A DNA stretch of 64,000 nt from Ricordea florida (taxonomy: Eukaryota > Cnidaria > Anthozoa > Corallimorpharia > Ricordeidae), in assembly GCA_949710005.1 (NCBI GenBank), contig OX453275.1:7843481-7907480 (forward strand). Reading direction: 5' to 3'. The position numbers were made by a program, and so were the translations under genes. Of this stretch, positions 27,685 to 40,600 are shown one piece after another (the stretch's first letter is position 1; each line of letters begins with the position of its first letter). The notes beneath the pieces were generated by a model that had not been told where the DNA came from, made no database searches, and saw only the letters and a program-made list of their open reading frames with translations.

Positions 27685-30601
27685 CTCTGTAGACACTTTT
27701 GAACACAAATAATTTTAGGATCAGGGATTCTGTAGCGTGTAGCGTATCGCGGTGGAGTTGCCTGCTTGAGCGATCGAGCAAGATGGAGCGAAGTCAAATT
27801 TATGGCAATAATCAAACATTATTTTGACAGGTCTCCTTTTCCGGCCTGCTGTGAATAAATAGTTCCTTTCATAGCTTTGTTTCATGTTATGACTGTTTTA
27901 TGTTTACATGTCACATACTGAATTGTCCATGATAGTCCAGAATTCTATTTACGAAGGCTTTTTCTACATTATACCGTAATGCACAAAAACTATAGCGGAT
28001 ATGGCTTTTGTTCACACTCTGATTTCGGGGCGATTTCCGAGGGTCCCCAATAGGTTTGGCGGGATGCGGGATTTGGCTATTTTTTCGTGGTGTTAATCGG
28101 AATTTGAGCTGAAAACGGTGGCGGGATGCGGGAATTTCAGTTGGGAGTGGGTGCGGGATATCGTGTTTTTATATGGCTGGGACTCGAAATTGGCGAGGGG
28201 AACAAAACGGCGTACAGGATTTCAATTCCAATGTGATTTCATTCTTAGTTAACTAGCGCAAATACGGCAACTGAGCGAGCGAAAATGAAACCTTTGTGCG
28301 TATAGCTAGGGCTGTGTCATATTCAATTAGTGAATAACAGCGGCTCTGTACTCTGTCAGGACTTGTCAAACGAAACCATTATCGTTTACCCCAGGTTAGT
28401 ATCAGGCCGTATGAGGTCTGAGTCCTATTGGTGGTTTTCACATGGCACGTGATAAAAAATAAAATCGAAAACACTCAACAGACGAACTCAAGAATCTGGC
28501 ATATGATAGATTTCTACCATGTAAAAAGCCTTGCAAAGAATTAGATCTGTGTAGTTTTTCATGCATGAAATATTCGGATAAATGTTTCAACCAAATTGAT
28601 AGAGCTTTGTATGGAGACGCCATGTTTGTGCCCCTTCAAGGGGCACAAATATGGCGGCAGTAAAGTGTTAAAAACAGCTGTTGTTGAGTTTTGCCATAAA
28701 ATCGATACCTTATCACTCGAGTGACTGTATACACTCAAGGTAACACTTGCTTAAATGCAAGAGCTCTTCCAAAAGCAAAAAACTTTCAAGAAAAGTCATC
28801 TTTTCACCTACGGAACAGCCTTTCCGGACAGATATTTTATGTCAAGCAAGGCGAAAGCTTGAAATTCATGCGCACGCTATTACAAAACGAAGAAACCTAT
28901 CGAGCTAAATATTTGTAAATCGACGAGTTTACAGAAGGTCTTTTATCTGATAAAGCTAAGACTTCAAAAGGATTGGCAATTTCTCATTTTGAAATGTTAT
29001 TACGTTACATGAAAACCGAGAATTTCGAAATTACTAATTAACGCAAAAACGTTTTTGAATGATAGGGCTGGATTGGGATTCTCAAGTAAAAAAGGGCGGG
29101 ATGGCGGGAAAGTGGAATTTGAGAACCTTATTGTGGACCTTCACTTCCGTATCTTGATAGTGAATCATCAGCTATCAAATAGGTTCTTGGCCGTTTCCAT
29201 GCAAGGACGGAGTATTTCTCATTTCAACAGTATAAGCTGTCCCTTATAATAGATACATACCCGAATTCTAAAATGAGATTTAGCTGTTCTGATTCGCTCA
29301 AGAATGTGGCACGGTGTTTTGTTATTGTCCTAACTAGAGGGATAATTCGTCTTGCATTAATATCTTATCTGGACGGATAGAGCCTTAAGTCCACCCTACA
29401 TTTTGCTTTGTGTCACTGCGCCTTTTTTGACAGTGCAATACACTGTGGGCCCCGAACAAAAGCTGGCATATGGACTGTTTTGAAAATATTATTTACGCAT
29501 GTTAACGGATGGATTTGTCCTTAAAATGTGCACGGTCAATATCTTGGGATTTTATTCATTTTTCTCTTTTCAAAATCCTAGACTTCAGGCTTTCTTTTAC
29601 GCACTGGATTCCAGAAGCCTAAAGAACGTTCGACGCAGACGCGGGTAGTTGTTGATAATTAGCACATTGTTTGGTAAATTTAACGACAAAATCGGGGGGT
29701 TTACATCGGTGTAAATACCTGTGAAGTTTTTCTTTCTTATTTTTTCACTATTATTTTCCTAGTCTCTATTGTTCCGTCTCCTTTGTTTTCTTTGTTCTAC
29801 GTTACTCGTGAACGTAACAGGTCTTTACACAGAGGATGAGTCAAATCAGGCGCAACTGCGTCTTACTTGTGCGAAAACCAGTCACCGAATTATTATTTGT
29901 TGACAGTACGTTAACTGGCGAATTCACCTTTTCAGCGGCCAGTTCAAAACCATCTAGTGCATTAAAAAAGGAATAGTAAGGCTATATACAGCAAGAAAAT
30001 AGCTCAAAGCATAATAATAGGCACTACTGAATTACCTATAAATTAAGTGAAGGCGGAAATGTTAATAAGGCCGATTGTATTTCTTTATTCAAACAGACTT
30101 CTTTGTTCGTCTGCGGCAGCGAAATATCTGCTTGTGAATACGTTAATAGTGATTGTCGGCTTTCGAAGTCATTTGAGAATACATTAAATTAAGCGAAACA
30201 TTACGGGAAATAATAGGTGCTACACATTTACAATAACTAATCAGGGACGAGAATTTTAACTACGATTAAAAAACAAACCTTGTTGACCCTTAAAACAGGT
30301 GCAACAAAATCTGCTTAAGAACAACCACTAACTTCATTTTTCTTTGAATACTTTAGAAATTGAAGCACGTTGGTGGCAAAAGAATTCATCACAATTTTGT
30401 AGCCTGATAAAAGACAATGAAGAATCTCAGTAAGCGAATAGAGATACCATTCACAATTGTTTTTCTTGAATGGGTTTTAAAATAGGGCGGTTAAACCCGA
30501 GATAAGTTCTATTGTTGGTGCTCTAAAAGGAGAATCCAAGTAAACTTTTTTGGCAAAACCTCTTAATTTGCTCCTAGTAACAGTTGCTCCAGCGTCATCC
30601 A
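27685..30601. other. Gene-free stretch between TRAF-like and transposase genes
   Basis: No supported exon. GCGGGATGCGGGA-type motifs at 28060-28170 and a similar GGGCGGGATGGCGGGAAAG at about 29093 suggest remnants of a dispersed repeat. The rest is unremarkable. Confidence 0.4.
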
Positions 30602-32761
30602 ATGATCATGAGTCTAAACGAAGTTCTAGATTTGGCACGGGGTCCACGTTTGACCTTGATCCAGTGGCTGCAACGCAGGTCTTTACTGGCCAATCCCCTT
30701 CAGTTTGTGCAATGTAACGAAGACATGGTATTGATACCGAGGAACGGCAATCACGTTGATGGTTTCCACTGGTAAGTACAGATGGGTGAGATAAGAAAGC
30801 GACAAGTTCGTGGATTGAATGTAATGGACATCAGTGGAAACGTGATGAGTGCTGCTACGACCAAACGAAGATCGTTGTAACGCATTATAGTTAAGTTGAG
30901 CTACTTTACGGAACGCCAGCTAATGGAATTCCGATAGCAGTGATGCTTTGAGGGCTATTTTTAAGACCGTCTTTCTTCCTAAATAAAGTTGTAAGATAGT
31001 TCCTCCTACCATACCCGTGAAAACAGAATCCAGAATAACTGACTTGAGATGTCCGCTTTTGAAGGAGCATTTTCCTCTTTAAGCTGCACTGATGAAGACT
31101 ATGGCTATCGAAGTTTATTTTAAACCGTACATATGGAGATTATAGATGTAGAATAAAGCTTACATGACAGAGCTATTGATAACTTGTCACACGCTTTACC
31201 CCTTTTGTTTTGTTCTGTTTTGGAATCAAAATTGCTCAGAGCTACGCCACTCCGTCTGAACTTGCATTTCTATAAAATAATAAAGTATCTTGAAAAAAGA
31301 AATCTCATCTTGCAATGATCTAGTACTCAAATAATATGAGGGGAGTATGAGCAAAATTCGCTAGGCATTCACTGCCAAATTATTTACAATGGTTTTTCAA
31401 ATTTCTAGATATTACGATTCTTAATTAACCTGCTCTTCCAATACTCCCTCCATCTTGCCGCGATTCTTTAAAAGTATACTGTGTATCAGTTCAACGTGAC
31501 CAATGTACTTAAAATAGATGAAATGTTTTAGTTGAAGGTTCTCGTTCATTTTTTGTTTTCTATTGATAGGCGCTGTATCGGCTGTAGGAAAAGAAGGAGC
31601 GTGCGTGCGAACAGCTTTTTTGAAGAGTTTCCTCGCGTATCATTGGGAACTTTGCTCCTGGTGATCTACCATTTTGTCTCCGAAGACTCACAAAGAAAAA
31701 CTGCGCGGAGGATGAATCTAAACCCAGGGCTGGTATCCAAGATATTCCGACAGCTGCAAGACGTATGTTCCAGAGACATAGAAGAAAGACCGTTCATACC
31801 ATTCGGGGGACCAGGCGCCGCCGTTAAGTGCGATGAAAGCAAGTTTAATCACAAAGCTAAGGCAAGAGAAAATGTTTTGCTGCCTCTTGATTAGTTATAT
31901 TGGCAGGTACAGTTGATTACTGCATAACGGTGCGAGAGGAATGTTTAAAACTCTACAATTAACCCGTTTCTTCTGTTTGGAGTACTTTACCGGGATTTCT
32001 GGGGTTTTAACGGTGGAGTACGGAGCTGTATTGATGGTGCTCTAAATCAACACCAGCACCCCACCCATCAAACCACCCCTACTTTAGTTATCTTGAAGTG
32101 AGATATTTCTTACAGACATGTCCTACCTAAAACGAACTGCATGAGTATAAATAAGTCTCCATACATCGAAAAACGATGTGCAAGGAAATTCAGCTTTACA
32201 GAATCAGAGAAAGAAAAAATATATTATTTATTTTTTTCGCGTCTTTATTACCGAGGGAATATATTACGAAATGATGACATATCGTTTCAGTACCATCGAG
32301 GGAGAAGAGCAGCCAGGGAAGCGTGGGTTTTTGGCGTCGTGACGACCGAGTTTAGTCCCGCAAGAGGGTACTTTCAAGTTGTACAGAGACGGGATATTGC
32401 CACACTCGACCCCATCATCTCTAGGTGCATCCGACCAGGGACAGTTATGTACACCGATGATTGGGCTGCATATGGAGGCATGACAGGCCGTATCAGCAAC
32501 GTTGCAGCACACAGAATTGTTGTGCATTCTCAACATTTCGTAGATCCAGTGACTGGCGCCCATACACAGGAGGTAGAGTCCTGCTGGAACAACCTCAAGT
32601 TGGGCCAAAAAGTGCGTCGAGGTATAAAGAAGGAAGACATGCAGTCATACCTTGACGAACAAATGTGGCGCCAGTGGAGAGGTGGAGATCAACGGCAGAT
32701 TCTGCAAAATTTTCTGGCCATTTTGCCCCTCCAGTATGTAATTACAAATCCAGCCCTCTGA
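30602..32761 (+). CDS. ISXO2/IS1595-type DDE transposase, three exons
   Basis: Exons 30602-30771, 31570-31861 and 32291-32761 give 310 aa with consistent phases; intron 2 uses a GC donor (AAG|GCAAGA). The N-terminal part has a Cys-x2-Cys zinc ribbon (FVQCNED, then [10 protein letters not shown]) and a helical DNA-binding region ([15 protein letters not shown]). The catalytic domain has the first Asp in VKCDESKF, the second in MYTDDWAAY and the distal [18 protein letters not shown] block, the signature of IS1595-group and Merlin-related transposases. The frame is intact. It is the only recognisable transposase gene of the giant element apart from the Polinton integrase, so it is the candidate mobiliser; it could also be an unrelated domesticated copy. 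Confidence 0.85.
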
Positions 32762-33458
32762 TTCTTCTTTTTCCTTTTCCTTTATTTCGTTTCTTTAGGA
32801 TTTTGAAGGCTATTTCACTCAATAATAATAATTAGTTTTCCCAAATTGGACATTTTGATTATAACCAAAATACGAACCATTATTAGATCGATGTCGCCGT
32901 CGCCTGATTTTCGTTCATTGAACATCTCTTACACAATTTTTTTTTTCTGGAACAAGCTTGTTGATCAGTTTCGCTACCATGTTAAATAACTTCACGACCT
33001 CACCTTTGCGCTTTTTCAGGTCACGTGTCACAGTAGCTTATAACTATAAGTAAGCCTCCAAATACTGTGTTATTAGTCATATTTTTCTTGAAAATGGCAA
33101 CCTGTCACCTAATATTAGGTAATATTGATTGATACTAACTTTAAAATATATCAGAAATCAAATAAATTTATTATATTTTAGGTTTAACTCCTAGACAATA
33201 GTGTACTTTTGCAATCCTTAACATTTGAAAACACTTGGGTGAAACCCACAATGGCGAACTGGCTGTTTGTGCTATCAGAGGAATCCAGCTTTAAAGTTTT
33301 ATTTATGTATTTATTACATATCTATGGATTAAAAAACCAAACGATGAACTGTAAAGGAGTCCTAGACCCCATATAAAAACAGATTACCTAAATATATAGA
33401 GAAACACAATAAAACTAGAAATACGACTTTCGCAAAACCTCGGAATTATAAAAGCTAC
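32762..33458. other. Gene-free stretch after the transposase gene
   Basis: AT-rich DNA, probably including the transposase 3' untranslated region. A CCCAAATTGGACA motif near 32840 resembles the repeated motif in the polB insertions but is isolated. Confidence 0.35.
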
Positions 33459-33565
33459 TTAAAAATCACTGAAAAATTTCTTAACTCTAGACTTAAAAAT
33501 ATTTACTTTATCAGATACACGAATGTCTAACGGTAGTTGATTCCACTGGTCAGTAATTCTATGGA
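33459..33565 (-). pseudogene. LINE ORF2 C-terminal fragment
   Basis: The minus-strand frame reads HRITDQWNQLPLDIRVSD and then KVNIFKSRVKKFFSDF before a stop. This is the usual C-terminal signature of CR1/L2-like reverse transcriptases (W-N-x-L-P ... I-F-K). Upstream the frame is lost. A truncated dead copy. Confidence 0.6.
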
Positions 33566-34593
33566 AAAAAACTATACTTCAAGACAGTTGTTCTGGCATA
33601 TTTCTTCTTTAAAACTCATAATTACGTCTTTAAGAGAACAAAGTAGACCCTTCAACTGCGGAAGGGTGGAGGAATGGAAGGAGGTGGGAAATTATGGATT
33701 AAGAGGAATTACATTAATGTTGCTTTTGATATGAAATCAAACACCAGTCATGGAAATAGTAGCTTGGCATAATGGGCCTATGTAATGTCAGCACCATTTT
33801 GAGTGTAACCAACCGTTACACCGATACACGTTGCTATGTTAAAATATCGCTACCAGAGGGGATATCTCTTAATTTAAACACAGATCAACGAGGAATTAGA
33901 GCCAAATAAGTTGAAATACCTTTTGCAAATAGTCAGAGTTCATGTTTCAAAAAAATGGCTTCTGCATATGAAGCTCGATGTTTACCATAAGGGAAATGGC
34001 ACAAAAAGGCCACCTTAAGTTATCCGCCGAAACTACGTTTGCGCATTTTGGTAACGAGGCTGCTAGTGTACGCAAATTGATCATTTCAGTCCGGTTTTAT
34101 TGTTACTCTTGGTACAGTCTGCATATACGAGAGGCGTTTTCAGTTCAGTCAGGAGCGAATCGGGGTGATTCAGTTTTACCATGGCCTACTATTTAAAACT
34201 CGCGCCACCACGCGCTTTATCGACCTTGACTTTTAACCCGTTTACTGTGTCTAGCCGAAAAACAAAGAAGTCAGGTGTCACATGGTTTAGATATTCTCTA
34301 GGCGACCTATCCTTTCTCGGTAAAAGGGTCTCCTAAAAAAAATACATAAATAAACGGGACTTTAAATTGTGCGCTGTATTTTATAGTTAATTTCTGCGGT
34401 TTAGCATTTCATGTGTAAACAACAAGGGGTTTTACAGGTAAATCAGAAGCAACTAGATCCACTTCCAAACGGCACCTTGTGAGCGTTGGCCCTAACAGAA
34501 ATTTCGAATGTTCATATTTTCCTTACAGACAAATTCCTTGCATTGGCCATTGTAGCAGTGTCACAATAGTTAAGAGTAGTCAGGTTTTTGCAA
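33566..34593. other. Gene-free stretch
   Basis: No supported coding, RNA or transposon feature seen beyond the LINE end. Confidence 0.35.
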
Positions 34594-34597
34594 TTAA

Positions 34598-35361
34598 GGG
34601 GGCAGTCTAGTCAAATTTCAGAGAAATGTTCTAAGCATCTTTAAAACAACAGAGCTCTGTAACGATTTTATAGAAAACAATGAAATTTTCACCAGAGCAT
34701 CCCTTCAGAATGACCTACACAGGAAGGTGTAATTTGAGATGAAGTAGTTAAAAGATAGTTAATGATTAACTCCTGAATTTGACCTTATCAGCTGAGGGTT
34801 GCCGTCTGCCCCACATACTTGTTATGTGCAGAATTCATTGAAAATGAATTCCACTTTCTATCCATAACTAACATGGATTGAACTATGATCCTATGGAGCG
34901 GTTTCGGGGTAAGGCCATAAGTGTTCCCATGGCAACCAAATCCTTCCAAATATGGGTGTAGAACAGATATCTCCTCAAGTATTTAACTTAATCCAATTTC
35001 GCTCCATAGGATCATAGTTTACATCCTAAAGGCAGTCTGTGCCAAATTTCACAGCAATTGGTCATATACTTAAGCAAAAAATAGTTAGGGGGAGATGCCT
35101 ACTTCCGGAAAAAGGCAAATTTGAGAAAAATGCCCTTAAAGTTGGCACAAATTTAAACTTTTCCTTAACCGTTTCCATGGCAACCGATCGCCATTGGCAG
35201 ATTACATCACGAAAATCGCTTTTATCAGCTTTCACAGGTCAATTTATGTGAAAAAGACTTCGAAAACTTAAAGTAGATGGGTTAAACTATAGTTTTAAGT
35301 AAAAATATAAAAAATGGTTGGATAACCGAAAATTAACAAAAAATCTGACTAGACGGCCCCC
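34598..35361. mobile_element. TTAA-flanked MITE, 764 bp
   Basis: Ends read GGGGGCAGTCTAGTCA and, inverted, GGGGGCCGTCTAGTCA. TTAA lies directly on both sides (34594-34597 and 35362-35365), the target of Kolobok and piggyBac elements. It has no transposase. An internal inverted pair (AACTATGATCCTATGGAGCG near 34879-34899 and its complement near 35005-35025) marks a nested hairpin. Confidence 0.75.
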
Positions 35362-35365
35362 TTAA

Positions 35366-37654
35366 CTGATAGCAGGGCTGTCTTAACCACTCGGCCATGC
35401 CAGAAGTCGTGTCATTGTGGAGGATTTATTCAGCTTTAACAGATACTTGCTAAATCCTGAAGAAGATCATCAGTAGTACGTGCCTTAAATAGTGATAAAA
35501 TATTAGCCAAATATGGACAACCTCTTCTTTTTGCAAATGAACAGTATGTCATTACTCGCTGCATGCTCACCTACAATTTAACTCCCAAAAAATAACTGTT
35601 TTCAAAGTGTTATATAAAATGGCCTCACCAAAACTGGAGGAGAGGTGCAGAAAAGAAGCGCTTGTCATGAAAAGATATATGGCGTTGTATGAATTTCTCC
35701 TTTCCCGGGAATTTTTCACAAGGCCATGCACTCTTTACATTTATTCCTATTCGCGCTTCTGTAGTGACACAGGCATAGCCCACCGTTTTACGGGAGGTAC
35801 CGTCAGTCCTTGGTTTTATACTTCACACAAAAACGCAACAGTAATTATTCTATTCTGCACCAATATTTTACTTTTTATGGACACTCCTGGAAATTACCTC
35901 GGAAAATTACATAACACTTAGACAAGCTCCAATGGTACGAACTAATCAGGATGAGGACGTACAAGTGATGGACGACCTATATGACTCAGCAACCCCTAAG
36001 GAGTATTTTATTTGGCGAGCGTTACTTGGCCTTATTGGAAACGCAAATTTCATTAGTTTGTAGTAAGGGTAGACTCGGAAGCCATGAGGAACTCAGTGAA
36101 AGGTAAAATAGCAACTGATAATATACGGTTGCTATTTGAGAGTTAGAAACGGCGAGACAATTTTACCTCACTTAAGTAAGAATAGCAAAAAAAGATTAAA
36201 CAAACTTTTATCGCAACTTTTTCGCGTTATTTTGTTGCGCTCGAGACAAACTTATAGTTACACTGGCTACGGTTTCAGGAAAAGAGGGAGAACATACAGT
36301 GGAAATTTTTACTGAATACTTCGAGGCCCGTTTAGTTGGTACTTTTCATACAATAAATAGATAATTTGTTAAGACCCAGAAACCGTCCTATGAGCCATGC
36401 GTGTCGATGGAAGTTCGGGAAGGAAAAATGCTCCGAAAAGAGGGGCACCCAAACGATGGTCTTCTCTCATCAAGTTCTTCAAAACGCTGATTGAGGTTAT
36501 CAATTATTAAATATTGATATCTTTGGTCACTCTCAGGGTACTTGAACATCCTTCGTTTCTCTAAACAGATATATAAGAAAAACATGGTTGGCTGCCCCTG
36601 TCAGACGCCGTACAGAGTATGGGATTGTGCTTTGCTGGTTGGGCGCGGTTGCAGATCAACCACCAGTTGGCACACCAGTTGATTTACAGAATTGACTACA
36701 TCGCATGATTTTCACATAAAGAACGGCTTTCCAAAAGAAGCCTGGATCTGGAATAAAGTCCAGAGTTTATTAGGGGTAAGACGCTCAATCTAAAAACCGA
36801 CATTACGCAAATAAAACAATGGAAAACAATTATTTATAGACAAAGTTTCATTTTTCTTTTATTTCCAACTATTTCAAAAGTTTTTCATGACGAAGGTGTA
36901 GAGAGACTTAACCTACTGATCAACGAGCACCCTTTATAGCTAGCGTTTTTTTGCGAAGTTGTTTTTAGAAATGCCGAAAGAAATCTATAACCTAAATGAA
37001 CTGATGAAAGTGTTGTGTTAATAATATGCAAGCAAGGAAACATGTTCTTGTTCCAAAAGGAACGAATTTCTGGAGTAGCCTCGTATTTCAGGGTACGAGT
37101 TTACTATCATCGATGGCGCTTGATGGAAGTCAGAGCCTACGGGTTTTTTCCCTCCTATGATTCACTTTCCAGGAAGGTGTGGACCTTTTCAAGGCTATTT
37201 CAAACATCAAACAATCCTGCAAACCAAAGATGAATTTCAATCAGTCATTATATAAACTAATTGCCCCTTTGAATTAACAATTAATCGAAGCATCTGTCAG
37301 TTTTGACAATCAAAAATTAAAACTGTCCTGTTAAGGGCAAAGACAACGGGGCTTTTGAAGGTTTTAAGGTTTGTCAAAATTTAGCACTTGTAAAATAGAA
37401 CTTGGTTATTGTTGTAGGTTTTTCTCACCATACTTTGTGATCTGACTAACCTGTGAGAAACAAGACCTTTTGTTCTCTCTCTCTTAACGCGGCTGTTACA
37501 AAGCAGACAAAGCTACACGTCACTAATTGAGAAACATCAAAATTTCCGAGCCCCTAGGTGTGCTTTACAACACTCTAAGCACGCTTTCGGACTGGTAGCA
37601 TATTTTCACGCTCGCTATACAAAGTCACTGAATCTACAAAACTCTTCGTTGAAG
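35366..37654. other. Gene-free stretch before the UBX-like gene
   Basis: Short open frames only. None has splice or homology support. Confidence 0.35.
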
Positions 37655-40600
37655 ATGAGCCACGCAAGACGTGCACTATTCAGAACAGTAGTCCTTTTAG
37701 ACAGAAGACTTAACGCGATTCCCAGCAGCACAGAGTGGGCGAGACTTTTAAGTGCGGGGCGTGTGAAGCAGATCACGTTTACAAAAAACTACGCAGAGGA
37801 CAAGATCCGCGAACAACTAATAAACAGCTTTGCGTCCATTGCAGGAAAAGATCTCAGTCGGTGAGTTATTCGTTATAAATATCTGAAGAAGCATAATCTA
37901 CATACTACAGTTACGTTCAGTCAATACCATATGCTATATAATTTGGTACAAAGGAATGTTGTTGTTTCCTGCAAAGGACACCGATGCGCTTGGACTCAAA
38001 TGATTCGCGGATTGTGACATAACGATAGCGCGTGTGCTTGTGCTTGCTCGCTATTATTTGCTATAAAAATCGAAAAGAAACTTCCGGGTTCTTAGCAGAT
38101 GTTGTTGTTAAAGTCCGTTTGACTTATATCATGTGCTGCTTGATTTCGTTTGTTTCTGGAATTCATCTAGATAGCGGTTCCCCCCATTACTTTGCCGAAA
38201 TTCGGTTCTACTAAAACATCAAATTGTAAACACGATGACCTCGCACAAGTTCGTCAACTTGCTTCCTTTGGACAGATGATTTTTTTAAACACTACAGCAT
38301 GTGCCACTGCCTAATGTTTCCATCCGGCTCGAAATCATACCGGATTAAACGAGAAACAAAAGCCAACTGATGCTGACTTGGTTGATGCTACTCAAAAACA
38401 TGTTATGTACCCCTTTAGTAATTAAGGATCATCTTTTTTGTTGTAATAACTCTGTGTCCCGCACTTTTAGTTTGGTGGCATCTTGACGAGTTGACCGAAC
38501 TAAAATACCGTGAAAAGGCCCTAATTGTTCATCGATAATCGCTCTCGTTCCCAGATCTCTGGTGGACGAAGAGACAAAGGAATCAGGTCTTCACTATTCT
38601 GAGTAGTATTTTGCCAATCTATGTTAAGTAAGAACAATTTTTTTTGTATTGGAAAAAAATATTTTTTTGTTTGGTTGGTTGGTTTTGCCTGATTTTCATT
38701 AGGTAGGTTGGAGAGGTTGGGGAAAGGGGAGGGTGGAAGGTGGAGGAATTGTTGAATTTAATGGTTAGGTGCAGATCTCTGCATACACTAGACATCCAAA
38801 AATGTTTTAATCTACAAATCCCAACAACCCCATGATGGCCGTAACACATGGAATGAACACTGCCTCCAAGAAGTAATTATAAAAATCAACGACTCCTGTG
38901 AGCCAAGTTGCCAATGAAGGTAACATGTTGGACTGACTGCTCATTCGCATAAACAGGTTACATACTAAAATCCTTACATTGCTAACACTATTCAAAAGAT
39001 AAAACAATGGCAACTGTTTGAAATGCAACCTTGCAGGCCATACACACTATGTAAATGCTAAAATACTTTGTTATACCTTATTTGTAATTTCTGGATCCCA
39101 AATGTTTCACCACACAGATTGGAATTTATTGCATCATATTCCCGTGGCCATGCAATGATGAAGGTTGCAACAGGCATTCAAACTGGGGCCAAGATTGCTG
39201 AACTGTTTGGTGGCGGTAGCAGGAAGAAAGTCTTTTTGTACCTTCCTTCAGGTATGTTCTTCTACTAGCACTATTACCGGCTATAGCAAGTATTTTTAAT
39301 TCATAACATAATTGCAATGAGTATGATATGTTACCTCTGATTTCATCTTCAGATCTATCAACAAACAATAATGCATCTGCTACCAGCAATAATTCCACCA
39401 TGACCTCTTCTCCAACCACCACCTGTCCCAACGCTGCCATCACCACCCAAACAGATATGACCAGTCCAAATTATTCACCTAATGCAACATCAACTGGGTC
39501 TTCATCCGTGGCATTTCATCCAGCTGGAAGTAAGTGAGACAAAAAAATAGTGATTGTAAACCAATCAAGAGAAAATAGATATATGGCTGGCTTTGGTGCA
39601 TAAGAAAATATGTGGATGCCCTTCATTGAAATTATCCTAAACCTCTCACACAGTTAAGTTTACCTTATGAATTGTTCATATACCTTGCCAAGACAGTACT
39701 CTTGACCATAAATTGGACCAAGAAGGGAAGGGAAGGAGCTAGTTTCCATTAACAACTGAAAGCATCCATTGACTTCTAATAAAATCATGACATGACTATA
39801 ATATAACTACTTACCGTGATGGTTTTCCTTTGATTTCATCTTCTGAAGATCCATCTTCAAACAGCAACTATGAAGTCACCACCCAAGCGACTGCCTCTGC
39901 CCCGTTAACAAATGTGACAAATGCAATTTCTGGATCGATTGTTAGCCCAGCTACCTCCAGTTCAACTTTCACACCATTAACCTTGCCACTTCCTACAGAT
40001 GGACGTAAGTGCAATAAAAGAATTATTGGAATTAAAATCCAAAACCACATTGGCATTAATTAAGGTATAATAACGGTAACAACAGCATGGTCTCTGAATT
40101 AAGAGGTAAAGGTGAAATACAATTCTTGAAGAGTGTCAGGATCACTTAGAGCTATAATTTAAGTATTAGTACTTTGGGAACGCAGGTACTTCTCTACTAA
40201 ACCTTTAACTTGTTTATGTTGATGCTGCAGTGTACTTAGATGCAGATTCCAGTCTTACCTTGATTCTGATCAACAGTAAATTTCTTACATACTGCTCTAA
40301 ATGTTACAAGAAAGAAATGCACAAAATAAGATGTGACAAGTATCTTACTTTCTTTCAAAAGATTCAACAAGATTGTACTTAACAAGACTGGCAGGGATTG
40401 CAAGCACAAGGAGGGATAGTGAGTTACATTAACACAAAATGCTGTTATGATCCTTGATGTTTATTCTGCCACTAGCACATATAACATATAAAAGTTGGAA
40501 AAATACCTATAGTATAAACTGAGTATAAACAAAGAAGTGAACATTGACCACAGTGCACAAAAGGAATTAATCTTGTCAGAGCGCAAGAAAGAAGTCTGTT

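Noticed and set aside
40229..40380. Extra exon of the UBX-like gene starting after CTGCAG
   Set aside because: The frame meets a stop before any usable donor, and the flanking exons join in phase without it.
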